Shown in pieces: positions 17,331-24,542 of a stretch of DNA of 55,457 nt. The number at the start of each line of letters is the position of its first letter. Position 1 is the stretch's first letter. The stretch spans positions 1-55,457 of the forward strand of contig JAUYGZ010000020.1 in NCBI GenBank assembly GCA_030690415.1, given 5' to 3'. The notes beneath the pieces are model-generated. The model did not search any database, was not told where the DNA came from, and saw only the letters and a list, made by a program, of their open reading frames with translations. The position numbers and the translations under genes were made by a program. The DNA comes from a bacterium. GTDB lineage: Bacteria; Patescibacteriota; Gracilibacteria; JAUYGZ01.

Positions 17331-17981
17331 CTATCTGCCCCCTACCTCTTTTATCACCTCCAAATCCCTCATATACCCCTTCAAAGTCTCCTGCTTTTCC
17401 TTTTCAACTTTGATCTGCTCGATCAGCACCTGCTTTTTGAAATTTTCTTCAATCTCCCTTGCGGATTTGTACACGTCCGCGGAAAAAGACCGGAGTTTCT
17501 TCACCGTGTCTTCAATATCTTTTTCCTGTCCGGCGAACTTCGGATCCGCTTTCAGTCGTTCAACCGATTTTTCGAGCTTTTTCATCCCGTCCGGCCCCAG
17601 TGCGATCAGGAAAGCCGTCAGCTTTTTGGGGTCTTTAGCCGCCTCGTCTAGAAGTTCCTGGGTCATACGCTCAGCTTCTTTTTTGTCGACCCCCTCCCCA
17701 GCCACCTCCTCTCTCTCCACCCCCATCTCCTGATACAGTTTCTCCATGTCATTTTTAACCTTCTCATCCCGCGCGACGCGCTCTTCAAGGCCTACATGAA
17801 TGGCTTCTTTCTGTTCCTTTTCGATCTTTTCCAAGTCCCTGTGCAATTCTTTCACCGCACTTTCCTCCATCTTCGGCAAAGCAAAGATGAGTTTCTGCTT
17901 TTTCTCATCCGGCAAAGAGGATTTTTGAATGAGTTTGGCGACTTGCGAGCGAAGGTTTGTTTTGGACATAGAAGATAACAT
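17331..17981 (-). CDS. Short helical protein of the cluster (216 aa)
   Basis: 216 residues from 17981 (a second ATG lies at 17969, four codons in). Nearly all helix: charged, Lys/Glu-rich, no membrane segment, no signal peptide. Residues about 20-60 (SLPDEKKQKLIFALPKM, then EELHRDLEKIEKEQ-like sequence) resemble N-terminal regions of the 191-, 147- and 99-aa proteins. The structured leader element B ends 36 nt upstream of this start, the same distance within 3 nt as copy A from the next gene. No family recognised. A coiled-coil partner of the giant proteins is a plausible guess. Confidence 0.75.
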   Translation of the reverse strand: MLSSMSKTNLRSQVAKLIQKSSLPDEKKQKLIFALPKMEESAVKELHRDLEKIEKEQKEAIHVGLEERVARDEKVKNDMEKLYQEMGVEREEVAGEGVDKKEAERMTQELLDEAAKDPKKLTAFLIALGPDGMKKLEKSVERLKADPKFAGQEKDIEDTVKKLRSFSADVYKSAREIEENFKKQVLIEQIKVEKEKQETLKGYMRDLEVIKEVGGR

Positions 17982-18017
17982 TATGGATAATATAAAGATT
18001 TATTGATGATGTAAGCA

Positions 18018-18130
18018 CTGGGGGTTTGGGGGTAAAACTGGTCTCTCGGATGATATAGGGTACAAGGTATGCGATCCGCCGCGGCGGATTTTACCCCCAA
18101 TGGTTTTGGTCCTTTTGCCATCAAAAGGAC
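18018..18130 (-). promoter_or_regulatory. Structured leader element, copy B
   Basis: 113 bp, differing from copy A (17204-17315) by one substitution and one indel. Here the outer arms TGGGGGTAAAA and TTTTACCCCCA form a perfect 11-bp pair enclosing the ATCCGCCGCGGCGGAT palindrome, next to the GTCCTTTTG/CAAAAGGAC hairpin. It lies between the promoter at 18169 and the start at 17981, so it should be part of the 5' leader. Confidence 0.65.
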
Positions 18131-18168
18131 AGAAAAGAAAATGCCTAACTCTCAACAGTTTTCCCCTT

Positions 18169-18174
18169 ATTATA
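18169..18174 (-). promoter_or_regulatory. Extended -10 promoter upstream of leader element B
   Basis: Minus-strand TATAAT preceded by CTGC. The base 17 bp upstream gives only a weak -35 (TTCCAA at 18192-18197). Predicted transcription start near 18162, giving a leader of about 180 nt that contains element B. Confidence 0.55.
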
Positions 18175-18223
18175 GCAGAAAAAGCCCCTTTTTGGAAGGG
18201 AGAGAAGGTTCAATAATAACGGT

Positions 18224-18799
18224 TTATGAGCCCTGATTCTCTAGGACTTTCTTCGCATCATCAATCAGTGCTTGCAGCTCCTCCGACTGCGTCCTCATAC
18301 GCTCAACGTCCTGAGCCAAAGCCTTCTGCTGTTCTTCCTCCTGTTCTTTTTTGAAGGCGGCTTTTTGAAGTCGGGCTTCGTGAAAGAAGCGGTCGAACTC
18401 AACCTGGCTCTCGGGAGAGGCTTTCAGACCCTCATGGATCACGGCTTCCAGTTTGGAGAGAAAAAAATCGTCGCTCATGGCCAGAAACTTCGCGAGTTTG
18501 TCGGGATGCCTGAAGATGTTTTCCATCATTTTGAAAAAAGTAACGACTTCTTCCTTCCCGATCTTCGGCTTTTCTCCCGGCGCCTGATCTGAAATCAGCC
18601 GTTTGCTGCTCTCCTGCTCCCCTACTTTTTCATTGAGAATTTTGAGCGCTTCTTCATCGTGGTCGCGAATGAGCTCAGCCATATGCTGGAGCTGGATATC
18701 GCTCATCCCTTTCAGCTCATTCAACAGCCGGTCCATGTCTTCTTTTTTGAGCATGAGGCGCTGGATTTGTTGGGCGAGAAGGGGGGTAGAGGTGGGCAT
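18224..18799 (-). CDS. Short helical protein of the cluster (191 aa)
   Basis: 191 residues, helical and highly charged throughout, with no membrane segment. The N-terminal 50 residues (LLAQQIQRLMLKKEDMDRLL, then GMSDIQLQHMAELIRDHDEEA) share a spacing of hydrophobic residues and an M-S/E-D/E motif with three other short cluster proteins. The C-terminal 60 residues are a coiled coil rich in Q/E/K. Located between two genes of the same strand with no recognised function. Confidence 0.72.
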   Translation of the reverse strand: MPTSTPLLAQQIQRLMLKKEDMDRLLNELKGMSDIQLQHMAELIRDHDEEALKILNEKVGEQESSKRLISDQAPGEKPKIGKEEVVTFFKMMENIFRHPDKLAKFLAMSDDFFLSKLEAVIHEGLKASPESQVEFDRFFHEARLQKAAFKKEQEEEQQKALAQDVERMRTQSEELQALIDDAKKVLENQGS

Positions 18800-18815
18800 G
18801 GGGAGTGGGGATAGG

Positions 18816-18843
18816 TTGTTGGTTGTTGGTTGTTGGTTGTTGG
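18816..18843. repeat. TTGTTGG tandem repeat (4 x 7 bp)
   Basis: Four 7-bp units directly upstream of the 191-aa gene. In the mRNA sense this is a CCAACAA tract without G, located 17-44 nt before the start codon. Confidence 0.8.
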
Positions 18844-18857
18844 GTATTAGGTTTTTT

Positions 18858-18975
18858 CTGTGTCATTGCGTTGCGACCCCCTTTTGTCACTTCGACTCCG
18901 CTCAGTGCATGCATTCCGACCGACCCGAGTGGAATCCTGGGTGGGGGGGAGCGGAGGAATCTCTTCCTCACGCAT
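18858..18975. repeat. Interspersed repeat of the GGAATCTC type
   Basis: Contains CACTTCGACTCCGCTCAGTG and GCGGAGGAATCTCTTCC, phrases characteristic of interspersed intergenic repeats seen in many environmental bacterial genomes. Imperfect inverted segments (ATTCC with GGAAT) are present. It fills the gap between the 120- and 191-aa genes. Identity as a repeat family is from general recognition, not from a second copy in this window. Confidence 0.4.
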
Positions 18976-18977
18976 TC

Positions 18978-19340
18978 TTACGTAGACGTACTACTTGGGC
19001 TGCTAGCTGCTGAAGTTGTTGTAGGAGGCTGGAAATACTTCTTATTGAGAGCCTCCAATGCGGCTGTTGCGGGTTCTACCTTCGGAGTTTCTGTTGAAGG
19101 AACAGTGGCGGCTGAGCTATCCGGCACTTCAGCTGGGATTAAGGTCTCTAAGTATGTTTTTGCGGCTGCGGCTGCCAGGGTTATTGTCTTTGCCTTTTTT
19201 ACATCAACTAGAACTTTAGCCAGGCTGCTCCTTAGTTCTTTTTCTTTTTCTTTTTCTCCATCTCCTTTTTTAATTTCCGAAACAAGGCTGTCGATCGTTG
19301 TGCTTAAATTTGCTGTAATATCCGTTTTTGCTTCACTCAA
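18978..19340 (-). CDS. Small helical, Ala/Thr/Ser-rich protein (120 aa)
   Basis: 120 residues starting at a TTG that overlaps the stop of the 385-aa gene (TTGA), which suggests translational coupling. An N-terminal helical region (1-60) and an alanine-rich helix (AAAAAKTYLE) precede a low-complexity Pro/Thr/Ser/Ala tail, probably disordered. No family recognised. Its position and coupling suggest it works with the 385-aa protein. Confidence 0.65.
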   Translation of the reverse strand: MSEAKTDITANLSTTIDSLVSEIKKGDGEKEKEKELRSSLAKVLVDVKKAKTITLAAAAAKTYLETLIPAEVPDSSAATVPSTETPKVEPATAALEALNKKYFQPPTTTSAASSPSSTST

Positions 19341-20494
19341 TTTTTTTCTTCTTCGTTGAGTCTTTTAGTTTCCGTCTCATGAAAAGAGAGAATTTCCTGA
19401 ACAAAGTCCGTGTGTGTATCCGAAGTGGGCGTCTTAGTAAAAGCCGTGATGAGATCTTCACCGACTAGCCTTGCTTCCGTAAATTTACGTCCCAAAGCCA
19501 AGGCATCTCTCTCAAGAATGCTTGCAATATCCCTTGGATTTCCTGTTTTATCTTCAACCTGCTGATGTCGAATGAGTGCCTCAATCAGTTTAACCTTTGT
19601 TTCAGGGGCACTAATCCCTCCAAAACAGTCAAAAACTTTCTGAGCTTTCGGACTCAAATGCTCCAAATATGCTTTTATCTCAGGTTCATTCCCTTTTTCA
19701 AAATCAACCGCAGTACCATTTGCATCTGGTGTTTGGATTGAAAATACATTAGCAGTCAGGTTTACAATACATTTCTGATCCGCCCCCAGTACCTTTCTTA
19801 TCACAATCAATTTCCCATCTTTAGCCAAATCCTGAGTCTCCGGAAACGAAATATTTTCTAAACTTTTTTTCTCCGTTTCTTTTCTTGGAAATGCCTCTTT
19901 TACTTCCGGTGGTTTTTCACCTTCCTCTTCCTTCTTCTTGTCGACCGCCTCAGGCTCTGCATCGCTGAGGCCAAAGACGTAACTTATACCCTGAATGTAC
20001 TTTATGAAGTAATCAAAAGAGGTCGAGAAAACTTCGAGAAAATCTTTTGATTGGAGGTCTTTTAAAATCGTACTAAGCCCCTGTATGCTAGGAGTCATTA
20101 ATGCTAATTTATCGCCCCAACCTGCTGCTTCACGAGCGGTAAGCATTCTGATTTTATAGGCTTCATCACCCATTTCTTTCTCGAATGTTTTTCCCTTTGA
20201 TTGTTCTTCGATAGCAGTGGTAATGGTTTTGATCTTCTCGACCAGGTCGTCATTTGCTTTGGCATTTGCTTCTGTTTTAGGAAGCTTTTGAAGATCCTCA
20301 ACAAGCCCCTTCGCCTCCTCCACCTGACCTTTGAGCTTTGCTTTGAGTGCTGTCTTTTCTGTTTCCGTAGCTTCTGTTGTGGTCTCTCCTGCGGGGATTT
20401 CAATTTCTGCTGGCGCTTCTTTCGCATCCTGAAACACCCCCCTCTTCATCAGAAGGCTGACATCATACCCGGCACGGCAATGAAAAGGGAGCAT
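19337..20494 (-). CDS. Cluster protein with KR-x-VFQ N-terminus (385 aa)
   Basis: 385 residues. The N-terminus MLPFHCRAGYD followed by LLMKRGVFQ (14-22) matches the 488-aa protein (P-x-C, G-Y, L-L-x-K-R-x-V) and, more loosely, the 1,313- and 145-aa proteins. A Glu/Thr/Lys-rich coiled region (25-110) follows. An amphipathic segment around 145-175 (FDYFIKYIQGISYVFGL) may touch membrane. The C-terminal half (about 220-370) seems globular, with KLIVIRKVLGADQKCIVNLTANVF. No enzyme motif seen. A clear promoter lies upstream and the 120-aa gene is coupled downstream. Confidence 0.78.
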   Translation of the reverse strand: MLPFHCRAGYDVSLLMKRGVFQDAKEAPAEIEIPAGETTTEATETEKTALKAKLKGQVEEAKGLVEDLQKLPKTEANAKANDDLVEKIKTITTAIEEQSKGKTFEKEMGDEAYKIRMLTAREAAGWGDKLALMTPSIQGLSTILKDLQSKDFLEVFSTSFDYFIKYIQGISYVFGLSDAEPEAVDKKKEEEGEKPPEVKEAFPRKETEKKSLENISFPETQDLAKDGKLIVIRKVLGADQKCIVNLTANVFSIQTPDANGTAVDFEKGNEPEIKAYLEHLSPKAQKVFDCFGGISAPETKVKLIEALIRHQQVEDKTGNPRDIASILERDALALGRKFTEARLVGEDLITAFTKTPTSDTHTDFVQEILSFHETETKRLNEEEKN

Positions 20495-20519
20495 TGGGAA
20501 GGGGGAAGGACTATTAGGA

Positions 20520-20558
20520 CTATTCTCAACTCTTAACTCTCAACTCCTAACTCTCAAC
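20520..20558. repeat. CTCAACTC/CTTAACTC tandem-like repeat
   Basis: Degenerate units of about 7-11 bp (ctcaact, cttaact, ctcaact, cctaact, ctcaacc) inside the leader of the 385-aa gene, between its promoter (20570) and start (20494). Confidence 0.55.
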
Positions 20559-20569
20559 CGTATCCCATT

Positions 20570-20598
20570 ATTATAGCGGAAAAAGGGGGGGAATTCAA
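20570..20598 (-). promoter_or_regulatory. Sigma70-type promoter for the 385/120-aa operon
   Basis: Minus strand: -35 TTGAAT (20593-20598), 17-bp spacer, CGC then -10 TATAAT (20570-20575). Predicted start near 20563, leader of about 69 nt. Very similar in sequence, including the C-rich and T-rich spacer, to the promoter at 21486-21513. Confidence 0.8.
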
Positions 20599-20790
20599 TC
20601 TTGAACTGTGATTTTTTTGATGGTCTGGACTATGAAGGTCTTGAACTGTGATTATTCTGATTGAATGAAGACTATGAGAAGATTTTGATGAGAAAGAAAA
20701 AAAATCATAGCCCCTCAGATAATCAGAAAAATCACAGTTCAGGACTTCAGAAAAATCATAGTTCAAGACCTCTATCAATCATAGTTCAGG
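20599..20790. repeat. Inverted array of GTCTTGAACTGTGATTTTT-type units
   Basis: Units of the form TC(T/C)TGAACT(G/A)TGATT occur on the plus strand at 20599 and 20639 and on the minus strand ending near 20725, 20752 and 20775, with more degenerate copies between. The opposing orientation lets the array form a long imperfect hairpin between the 385-aa promoter and the DUF5615 gene. It creates a short spurious reading frame. Confidence 0.7.
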
Positions 20791-20800
20791 AGCCCAGTCC

Positions 20801-21115
20801 CTATTGCATCACAATAACCCCCAATGGCTGCTTGATTTGAGGCCAGATTTTTTGTAAGCTATCGATTCTTACATCAGGTCGCTGACTGATGAAATCAAAC
20901 AGAATCATATCGACCGTGTTGTACGTGACGGATAAACTGATGAAATCCTTGTCGTTGCTGACAATAATTCTGTCTTCCTTTTGAGCCAGCTTGATTATTT
21001 CAAGATCAGTCATTTCTGGATTCAGATCTCCCACAAAAACGACATCGCATTTATTCTGCTTCAAGTAGACCCCAACTGATTTGGGGACATTATGATCGAC
21101 GATGAATTTAAGCAT
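20801..21115 (-). CDS. DUF5615 PIN-like toxin candidate
   Basis: 104 residues with the DUF5615 layout: V-D7-H-N near the N-terminus, D37 followed by an A-rich helix (LEIIKLAQ), and the terminal V-S-N-D55-K-D57-F motif. The acidic residues match a PIN-like nuclease active site. DUF5615 genes usually follow DUF433 genes as putative toxin-antitoxin pairs, exactly as here, with an 8-bp overlap. RNase activity is family-based inference. Confidence 0.85.
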   Translation of the reverse strand: MLKFIVDHNVPKSVGVYLKQNKCDVVFVGDLNPEMTDLEIIKLAQKEDRIIVSNDKDFISLSVTYNTVDMILFDFISQRPDVRIDSLQKIWPQIKQPLGVIVMQ

Positions 21116-21347
21116 AGGCCTGGCGGGAAGACGACCTTAAGAATCGGATGCGCGAAACAGATTGATAGGCGAAATCGACGCAGGCATTAATATCTTCTTC
21201 AGTGACATTAAATTCTTTGATGATTTCCTTGTGCGTCCATCCTTCAGCCAGGCATCCGAGTACTTGTTCAACGCTGATTCGGGTTCCCTTGATTCGTGGT
21301 TTTCCGAAGAGGATGTTGCCCGATATGGTAATTCGTTTAGGAATCAT
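21108..21347 (-). CDS. DUF433 antitoxin candidate
   Basis: 79 residues with the DUF433 signature: RITIS....GKPRIKGTRISVEQVLGCLAEG, then the helix-turn-helix-like W-T-H-K-E-I-I-K-E-F and EEDINACVDFAYQS. These small winged-helix-like proteins are paired with DUF5615 nucleases and probably repress their own promoter. Two promoters lie upstream (21371-21399 and 21486-21513). Confidence 0.85.
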   Translation of the reverse strand: MIPKRITISGNILFGKPRIKGTRISVEQVLGCLAEGWTHKEIIKEFNVTEEDINACVDFAYQSVSRIRFLRSSSRQAYA

Positions 21348-21370
21348 GTGTTTATTTAAATCCAGCTACT

Positions 21371-21399
21371 AGTATAGTTCAGAGTATCATTGATTGCAA
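21371..21399 (-). promoter_or_regulatory. Promoter for DUF433-DUF5615
   Basis: Minus strand: -35 TTGCAA (21394-21399), 17-bp spacer, -10 TATACT (21371-21376), about 23 nt from predicted start to the DUF433 ATG at 21347 minus the usual 7 nt. Confidence 0.65.
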
Positions 21400-21485
21400 T
21401 TCCCCCCTCTTTGGCAGCATTTCCCCTCGGGCTCGATCTGAGAAACAATGAAGAATTTTCACAACAAAGAGATTTATTTCCCCTC

Positions 21486-21513
21486 ATTATAACGGAAAAC
21501 GGGGGAAATTCAA
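21486..21513 (-). promoter_or_regulatory. Second upstream promoter, similar to the one at 20570
   Basis: Minus strand: -35 TTGAAT (21508-21513), 16-bp C/T-rich spacer, -10 TATAAT (21486-21491), followed by GAGGGG. It would produce a leader of about 130 nt for DUF433. The whole block resembles 20570-20598, so promoter and flank may have been duplicated with the gene pair. Confidence 0.55.
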
Positions 21514-21530
21514 TGGGGAGGGGCGGTTTT

Positions 21531-21650
21531 ATTGTAGAGACGGGTTGGTTTTTTGTAGAGATGTTTTATTTGTTTGTAGAGACAGTTTGAAACCCGTCTC
21601 ATCGGCCAGGAACACCATCCTGGCCTAGGTGGCAAAACGTCTCTATGGGG
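21531..21650. repeat. GTAGAGACG repeat cluster with hairpins
   Basis: GTAGAGA units at 21534, 21555 and 21576, and the inverse CGTCTCTA at 21638-21645. GAGACGGGTT (21537-21546) pairs with AACCCGTCTC (21591-21600), and GGCCAGGA (21604-21611) pairs with TCCTGGCC (21618-21625). The family also occurs at 29161-29193 (inside purL) and 32075-32126. Confidence 0.7.
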
Positions 21651-21724
21651 ATCATGCGTACATGCGCGCGGAACCGTCTGGCGGTGTGGCATTCCCGCGT
21701 GTAAAGACACATTGCCCAGTTCTT

Positions 21725-21780
21725 TTACAAATTGAAAGTCTCATTTTCAATTTGTAAATGTCTCACTTCTTTGCTAAAAT
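21725..21780 (+). promoter_or_regulatory. Promoter with 13-bp operator-like inverted repeat
   Basis: -35 TTGTAA (21752-21757), 17-bp spacer, -10 TAAAAT (21775-21780). A perfect inverted repeat, TTACAAATTGAAA (21725-21737) and TTTCAATTTGTAA (21745-21757) with a 7-nt loop, overlaps the -35. It is a candidate operator for the ATPase gene. Confidence 0.7.
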
Positions 21781-21786
21781 AGAAGC

Positions 21787-21807
21787 ATGATTCTCGTTTC
21801 TTTATGA
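21787..21807 (+). CDS. Six-codon upstream reading frame, possibly leaderless
   Basis: ATG at 21787 lies exactly 6 nt after the -10 (end 21780), where transcription should start. It encodes six residues (MILVSL) and stops with TGA at 21805-21807, overlapping the ATPase start (ATGA at 21804-21807). It may couple translation of the ATPase to a leaderless initiation event. It could also be chance. Confidence 0.35.
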   Translation: MILVSL

Positions 21808-22964
21808 TCCCCCGTGAAGCGGAAAAAACGCTGAAAAAAATGGCACAGGATTTTTCCATCCTGTTGATTACCGGACCCCGACAGTCAGGGAAAACGACGC
21901 TGGTAAAAAAGCTTTTTCCGGACTTTGATTATGTCCTGCTGGAGGACATTGATGAGAGAGAATTCGCGCTCACAGATCCCAGGGGTTTTCTGGATCGTTT
22001 CCCAAAAGGAGTCATTCTGGACGAGGTACAGCGGACTCCTGACCTACTGTCGTATCTCCTGGGTTTATCCGATCAAAATAAAAAACGGCGTTTTATTTTG
22101 ACCGGATCTCAAAACATTCTGCTGATGGATACCATCACCCAGAGTCTGGCCGGAAGAGTGGGAGCTTTTCATCTTCTGCCTCTCAGTCATTCGGAGCTCG
22201 TCTCAGCTTCGATCTCTCTCAAATCACTTGAGAAAAACCTTTTCACCGGCTTTTACCCCAAAATCCATGACGAGAATCTTGACCCTCAAATGTGGTTACA
22301 GAGCTACTATCGGACCTATCTGGAAAGAGATGTCCGCACCCTGTCTGATATCGGAGACCTCAATTCCTTTCAGCGTTTTGTGAGACTCTGCGCGGCCAGA
22401 TCCGGACAGATCCTGAATTTTTCGGCACTGGCCAATGATGCAGGGATTTCTCATCCGACGGCGAAGAAGTGGCTCTCCGTTCTGGAGGCCAGTTTTATCG
22501 TCCGCTTACTGGAACCTCATCATAAGAATTTTTCCAAACGACTGATCAAATCCCCAAAGCTCTATTTTCTCGATACAGGGCTTCTTTGTTATTTGCTGAG
22601 AATTACATCCAGCGAAACGCTTCGGACGCACGCCTTGAGGGGAGCAATTTTTGAAACCTTCGTGGTCTCCGAACTCGTCAAAACTTTTCTGAATAGGAGC
22701 CTTGATGTTCCTCTGTATTATTGGCGAGACCATACCGGAAACGAGATTGATATCCTGGTCGAGTATTCTGACCATCTCCTCCCCCTGGAAATCAAATCCG
22801 GCCACACGATCTCTTCAGATGCATTTAAAGGATTGCGATTTTGGATGGGCTTGCCAAAAAATCCGAATAAGAGAGGAATCCTGGTCTATGCCGGACCAAA
22901 GCGATACCTGCGAGAAAGAATTGAAGTCATGCCCTGGGACACGCTCAAGCTCCCTGTCGATTAG
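21804..22964 (+). CDS. AAA ATPase with C-terminal DUF4143
   Basis: 386 residues. An N-terminal P-loop ATPase with Walker A GPRQSGKTT (24-32), Walker B VILDEVQ (70-76) and sensor LTGSQN (99-104). A winged-helix-like middle (about 200-240, with GISHPTAKKWL) leads to the DUF4143 C-terminus resembling a PD-(D/E)XK fold: ETFVVSELVK, then NEIDILVE and LEIKSG. Members are common in genomic islands and some act in toxin-antitoxin or defence settings; the substrate is unknown. It is the only plus-strand gene in the 20.8-24.5 kb island. Confidence 0.9.
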   Translation: MIPREAEKTLKKMAQDFSILLITGPRQSGKTTLVKKLFPDFDYVLLEDIDEREFALTDPRGFLDRFPKGVILDEVQRTPDLLSYLLGLSDQNKKRRFILTGSQNILLMDTITQSLAGRVGAFHLLPLSHSELVSASISLKSLEKNLFTGFYPKIHDENLDPQMWLQSYYRTYLERDVRTLSDIGDLNSFQRFVRLCAARSGQILNFSALANDAGISHPTAKKWLSVLEASFIVRLLEPHHKNFSKRLIKSPKLYFLDTGLLCYLLRITSSETLRTHALRGAIFETFVVSELVKTFLNRSLDVPLYYWRDHTGNEIDILVEYSDHLLPLEIKSGHTISSDAFKGLRFWMGLPKNPNKRGILVYAGPKRYLRERIEVMPWDTLKLPVD

Positions 22965-23131
22965 GCCTTCTGGATTGCGCCGGAACAGGGCAGCGGGAAA
23001 ATCCCGAATGTATGTTCACTATGCTCTAAAAGAACCTATTAAAACAAGAAAAAATCGGGGGCGGCTATACCTCACCACCTTTGCCTGCCACTCCAAAATC
23101 TCTGGAAATGTCGTGATTCTTCACACCTTTC

Positions 23132-23881
23132 TCATTTCTTAAAAACACACGACGCGGAGTCTATACGATCTTTCAAAAGCAGAATCGTCTCTCTTTTGAG
23201 GGTTTTTCGAATTTGCCGGAAGGTCTCCGGAGGGAGGAGTGGATTGAGGTCTTCATCGAGATTCGTGAGCGTGATGTGCTTTTCTATAAAATCAGATAAT
23301 TCTTTCAGAAAATGAAGAACCTCAGTACTCCTCCTCTCCTCAATCACTGCGGAATTGAAAGGATATCCCTTCAGAAGATACTGATGGATATCGTAGATAT
23401 CTCTTCCCGCGATAGACCCATGACGCTCAAAGCGATCCATAAGCGCCACCATCTTGTTTGCCACAAGAGTGGGGAGGGTCTGGGCAGACAGAATCCGGTC
23501 AATATCAGCGAATCTGACCTTTTCAAAGGTGTTGCTCACGGGCGCGGGACATGTGATATCGACCCTGAGAGAGTTCCGCCCCCCTCGCGGATTCGAATAT
23601 TTGAGAAAATACTGGGGAACCACATTGCTACGGTCATCTCTCTTCAGTCCTAATGAGGCAAAAATACGTTCGAGATGTTTTCCGGACAGGGTAATTTCTT
23701 GAGAATCCTTGAGCTCAAAATCGAGGTCTACTGAAAACCGATCGATAAATCCTCTCATGGCCGCGCAGGTCCCTCCCTTGAAATGTAAGAGGGACGCAAG
23801 AACACTATCATCTGCAATAGCTGTCAGAAGGCGATAGAGCCATGCACGGTGAAGAGCGTCATGGGGTTGGGGAATCAGCAT
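23132..23881 (-). CDS. AbiEii-family nucleotidyltransferase toxin
   Basis: 249 residues with the AbiEii motifs in order: KGGT (35-38) and RFSVDLDF (48-55, D52/D54), a third acidic residue in RVDIT (D108), a lysine near 143 (VANKMVAL) and RDIYD (160-164). This family of type IV toxins adds nucleotides to tRNA or RNA and stalls growth, for example on phage infection. It overlaps the AbiEi gene by 23 bp. Confidence 0.9.
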   Translation of the reverse strand: MLIPQPHDALHRAWLYRLLTAIADDSVLASLLHFKGGTCAAMRGFIDRFSVDLDFELKDSQEITLSGKHLERIFASLGLKRDDRSNVVPQYFLKYSNPRGGRNSLRVDITCPAPVSNTFEKVRFADIDRILSAQTLPTLVANKMVALMDRFERHGSIAGRDIYDIHQYLLKGYPFNSAVIEERRSTEVLHFLKELSDFIEKHITLTNLDEDLNPLLPPETFRQIRKTLKRETILLLKDRIDSASCVFKK

Positions 23882-24449
23882 AACGAGAAGGGGTAAGAGG
23901 ATATCTCAGGGTTTCTTGCAGCATCCGAATCCTGCTCCAATCAGGAGACCGGTCGAAGTGTGCCCGGGGATTGTAGTAGAGTTGATCAGCAATAGCTCTC
24001 TCCACGGAAGCTCGGAAATAGCCTTTCTCAAATCGTATCTCTTCGACCTGATACAGGTACCGGGGATTCATTTGACGACAGAAATATTGATGACCGGCTA
24101 TGGCAAAACGCCTGGAATCGGAAGCGATGAAAGTCATGTATTGAGGTGCCTGATTGATAACTCCTTCCTCAAACAGCACGGTCTCCGTACTCAGATAGCA
24201 GTATTGATGAAGCGCTTTTGCGCCCAGGAGATAAGGATCCAGCCGGTGAACCGGCACCAGGGAATACATCCCCCTATAGATACGATGGATAAGCCCTTCG
24301 CAAACATAGCGTGCGAGGGTCGTCCTGAGCGTATTGGCATTTCCTATCTCCCAGAGATTCGCCAGATCTCCGGTGTGAAAAATCATTTCTCCATTCGCGG
24401 CCAATAGCCTGATCCTTTGTGCCGTTATGTTCTTTTTTAATGTACTCAT
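23859..24449 (-). CDS. AbiEi-family antitoxin/repressor
   Basis: 196 residues from the ATG at 24449. The longer frame to 24506 is rejected because the promoter -10 lies at 24456-24461, inside it. The N-terminal winged helix (about 10-65, ending in YRGMYSLVP) is followed by the antitoxin domain with YLSTETVLFEEGVI and a C-terminal region with VERAIADQLYY. AbiEi represses its own operon and counters AbiEii without direct binding. The A of the ATG coincides with the predicted transcription start, so the mRNA is probably leaderless. Confidence 0.85.
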   Translation of the reverse strand: MSTLKKNITAQRIRLLAANGEMIFHTGDLANLWEIGNANTLRTTLARYVCEGLIHRIYRGMYSLVPVHRLDPYLLGAKALHQYCYLSTETVLFEEGVINQAPQYMTFIASDSRRFAIAGHQYFCRQMNPRYLYQVEEIRFEKGYFRASVERAIADQLYYNPRAHFDRSPDWSRIRMLQETLRYPLTPSRYADSPTP

Positions 24450-24461
24450 GTGTACATTATA
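24439..24461 (-). promoter_or_regulatory. Leaderless abiE promoter with overlapping inverted repeat
   Basis: Minus-strand -10 TATAAT (24456-24461) is followed by exactly 6 nt and then ATG (24449). A weak -35 TTTCAT lies 16 bp upstream. The inverted repeat AATGTAC/GTACATT (24439-24445 and 24452-24458) spans the start codon and the -10 edge, a suitable AbiEi operator. Confidence 0.6.
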
Positions 24462-24542
24462 ACAGAACAAGAGTATAATGAAAGACAAAATAAGCACTGA
24501 CTCCATAGAGTTTGTCTCTGTTTTCGTTTCCGGAAACCATGC

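Noticed and set aside
20554-20778. 74-codon minus-strand frame
   Set aside because: It is a translation of the GAACTGTGATT repeat array and contains the promoter at 20570.
21531-21650. CRISPR array
   Set aside because: The GTAGAGA units are short, unevenly spaced and partly inverted, with no spacers of regular length and no cas genes.
24450-24506. N-terminal extension of AbiEi
   Set aside because: It includes the promoter -10 region and would precede transcription; no winged-helix residues are added.
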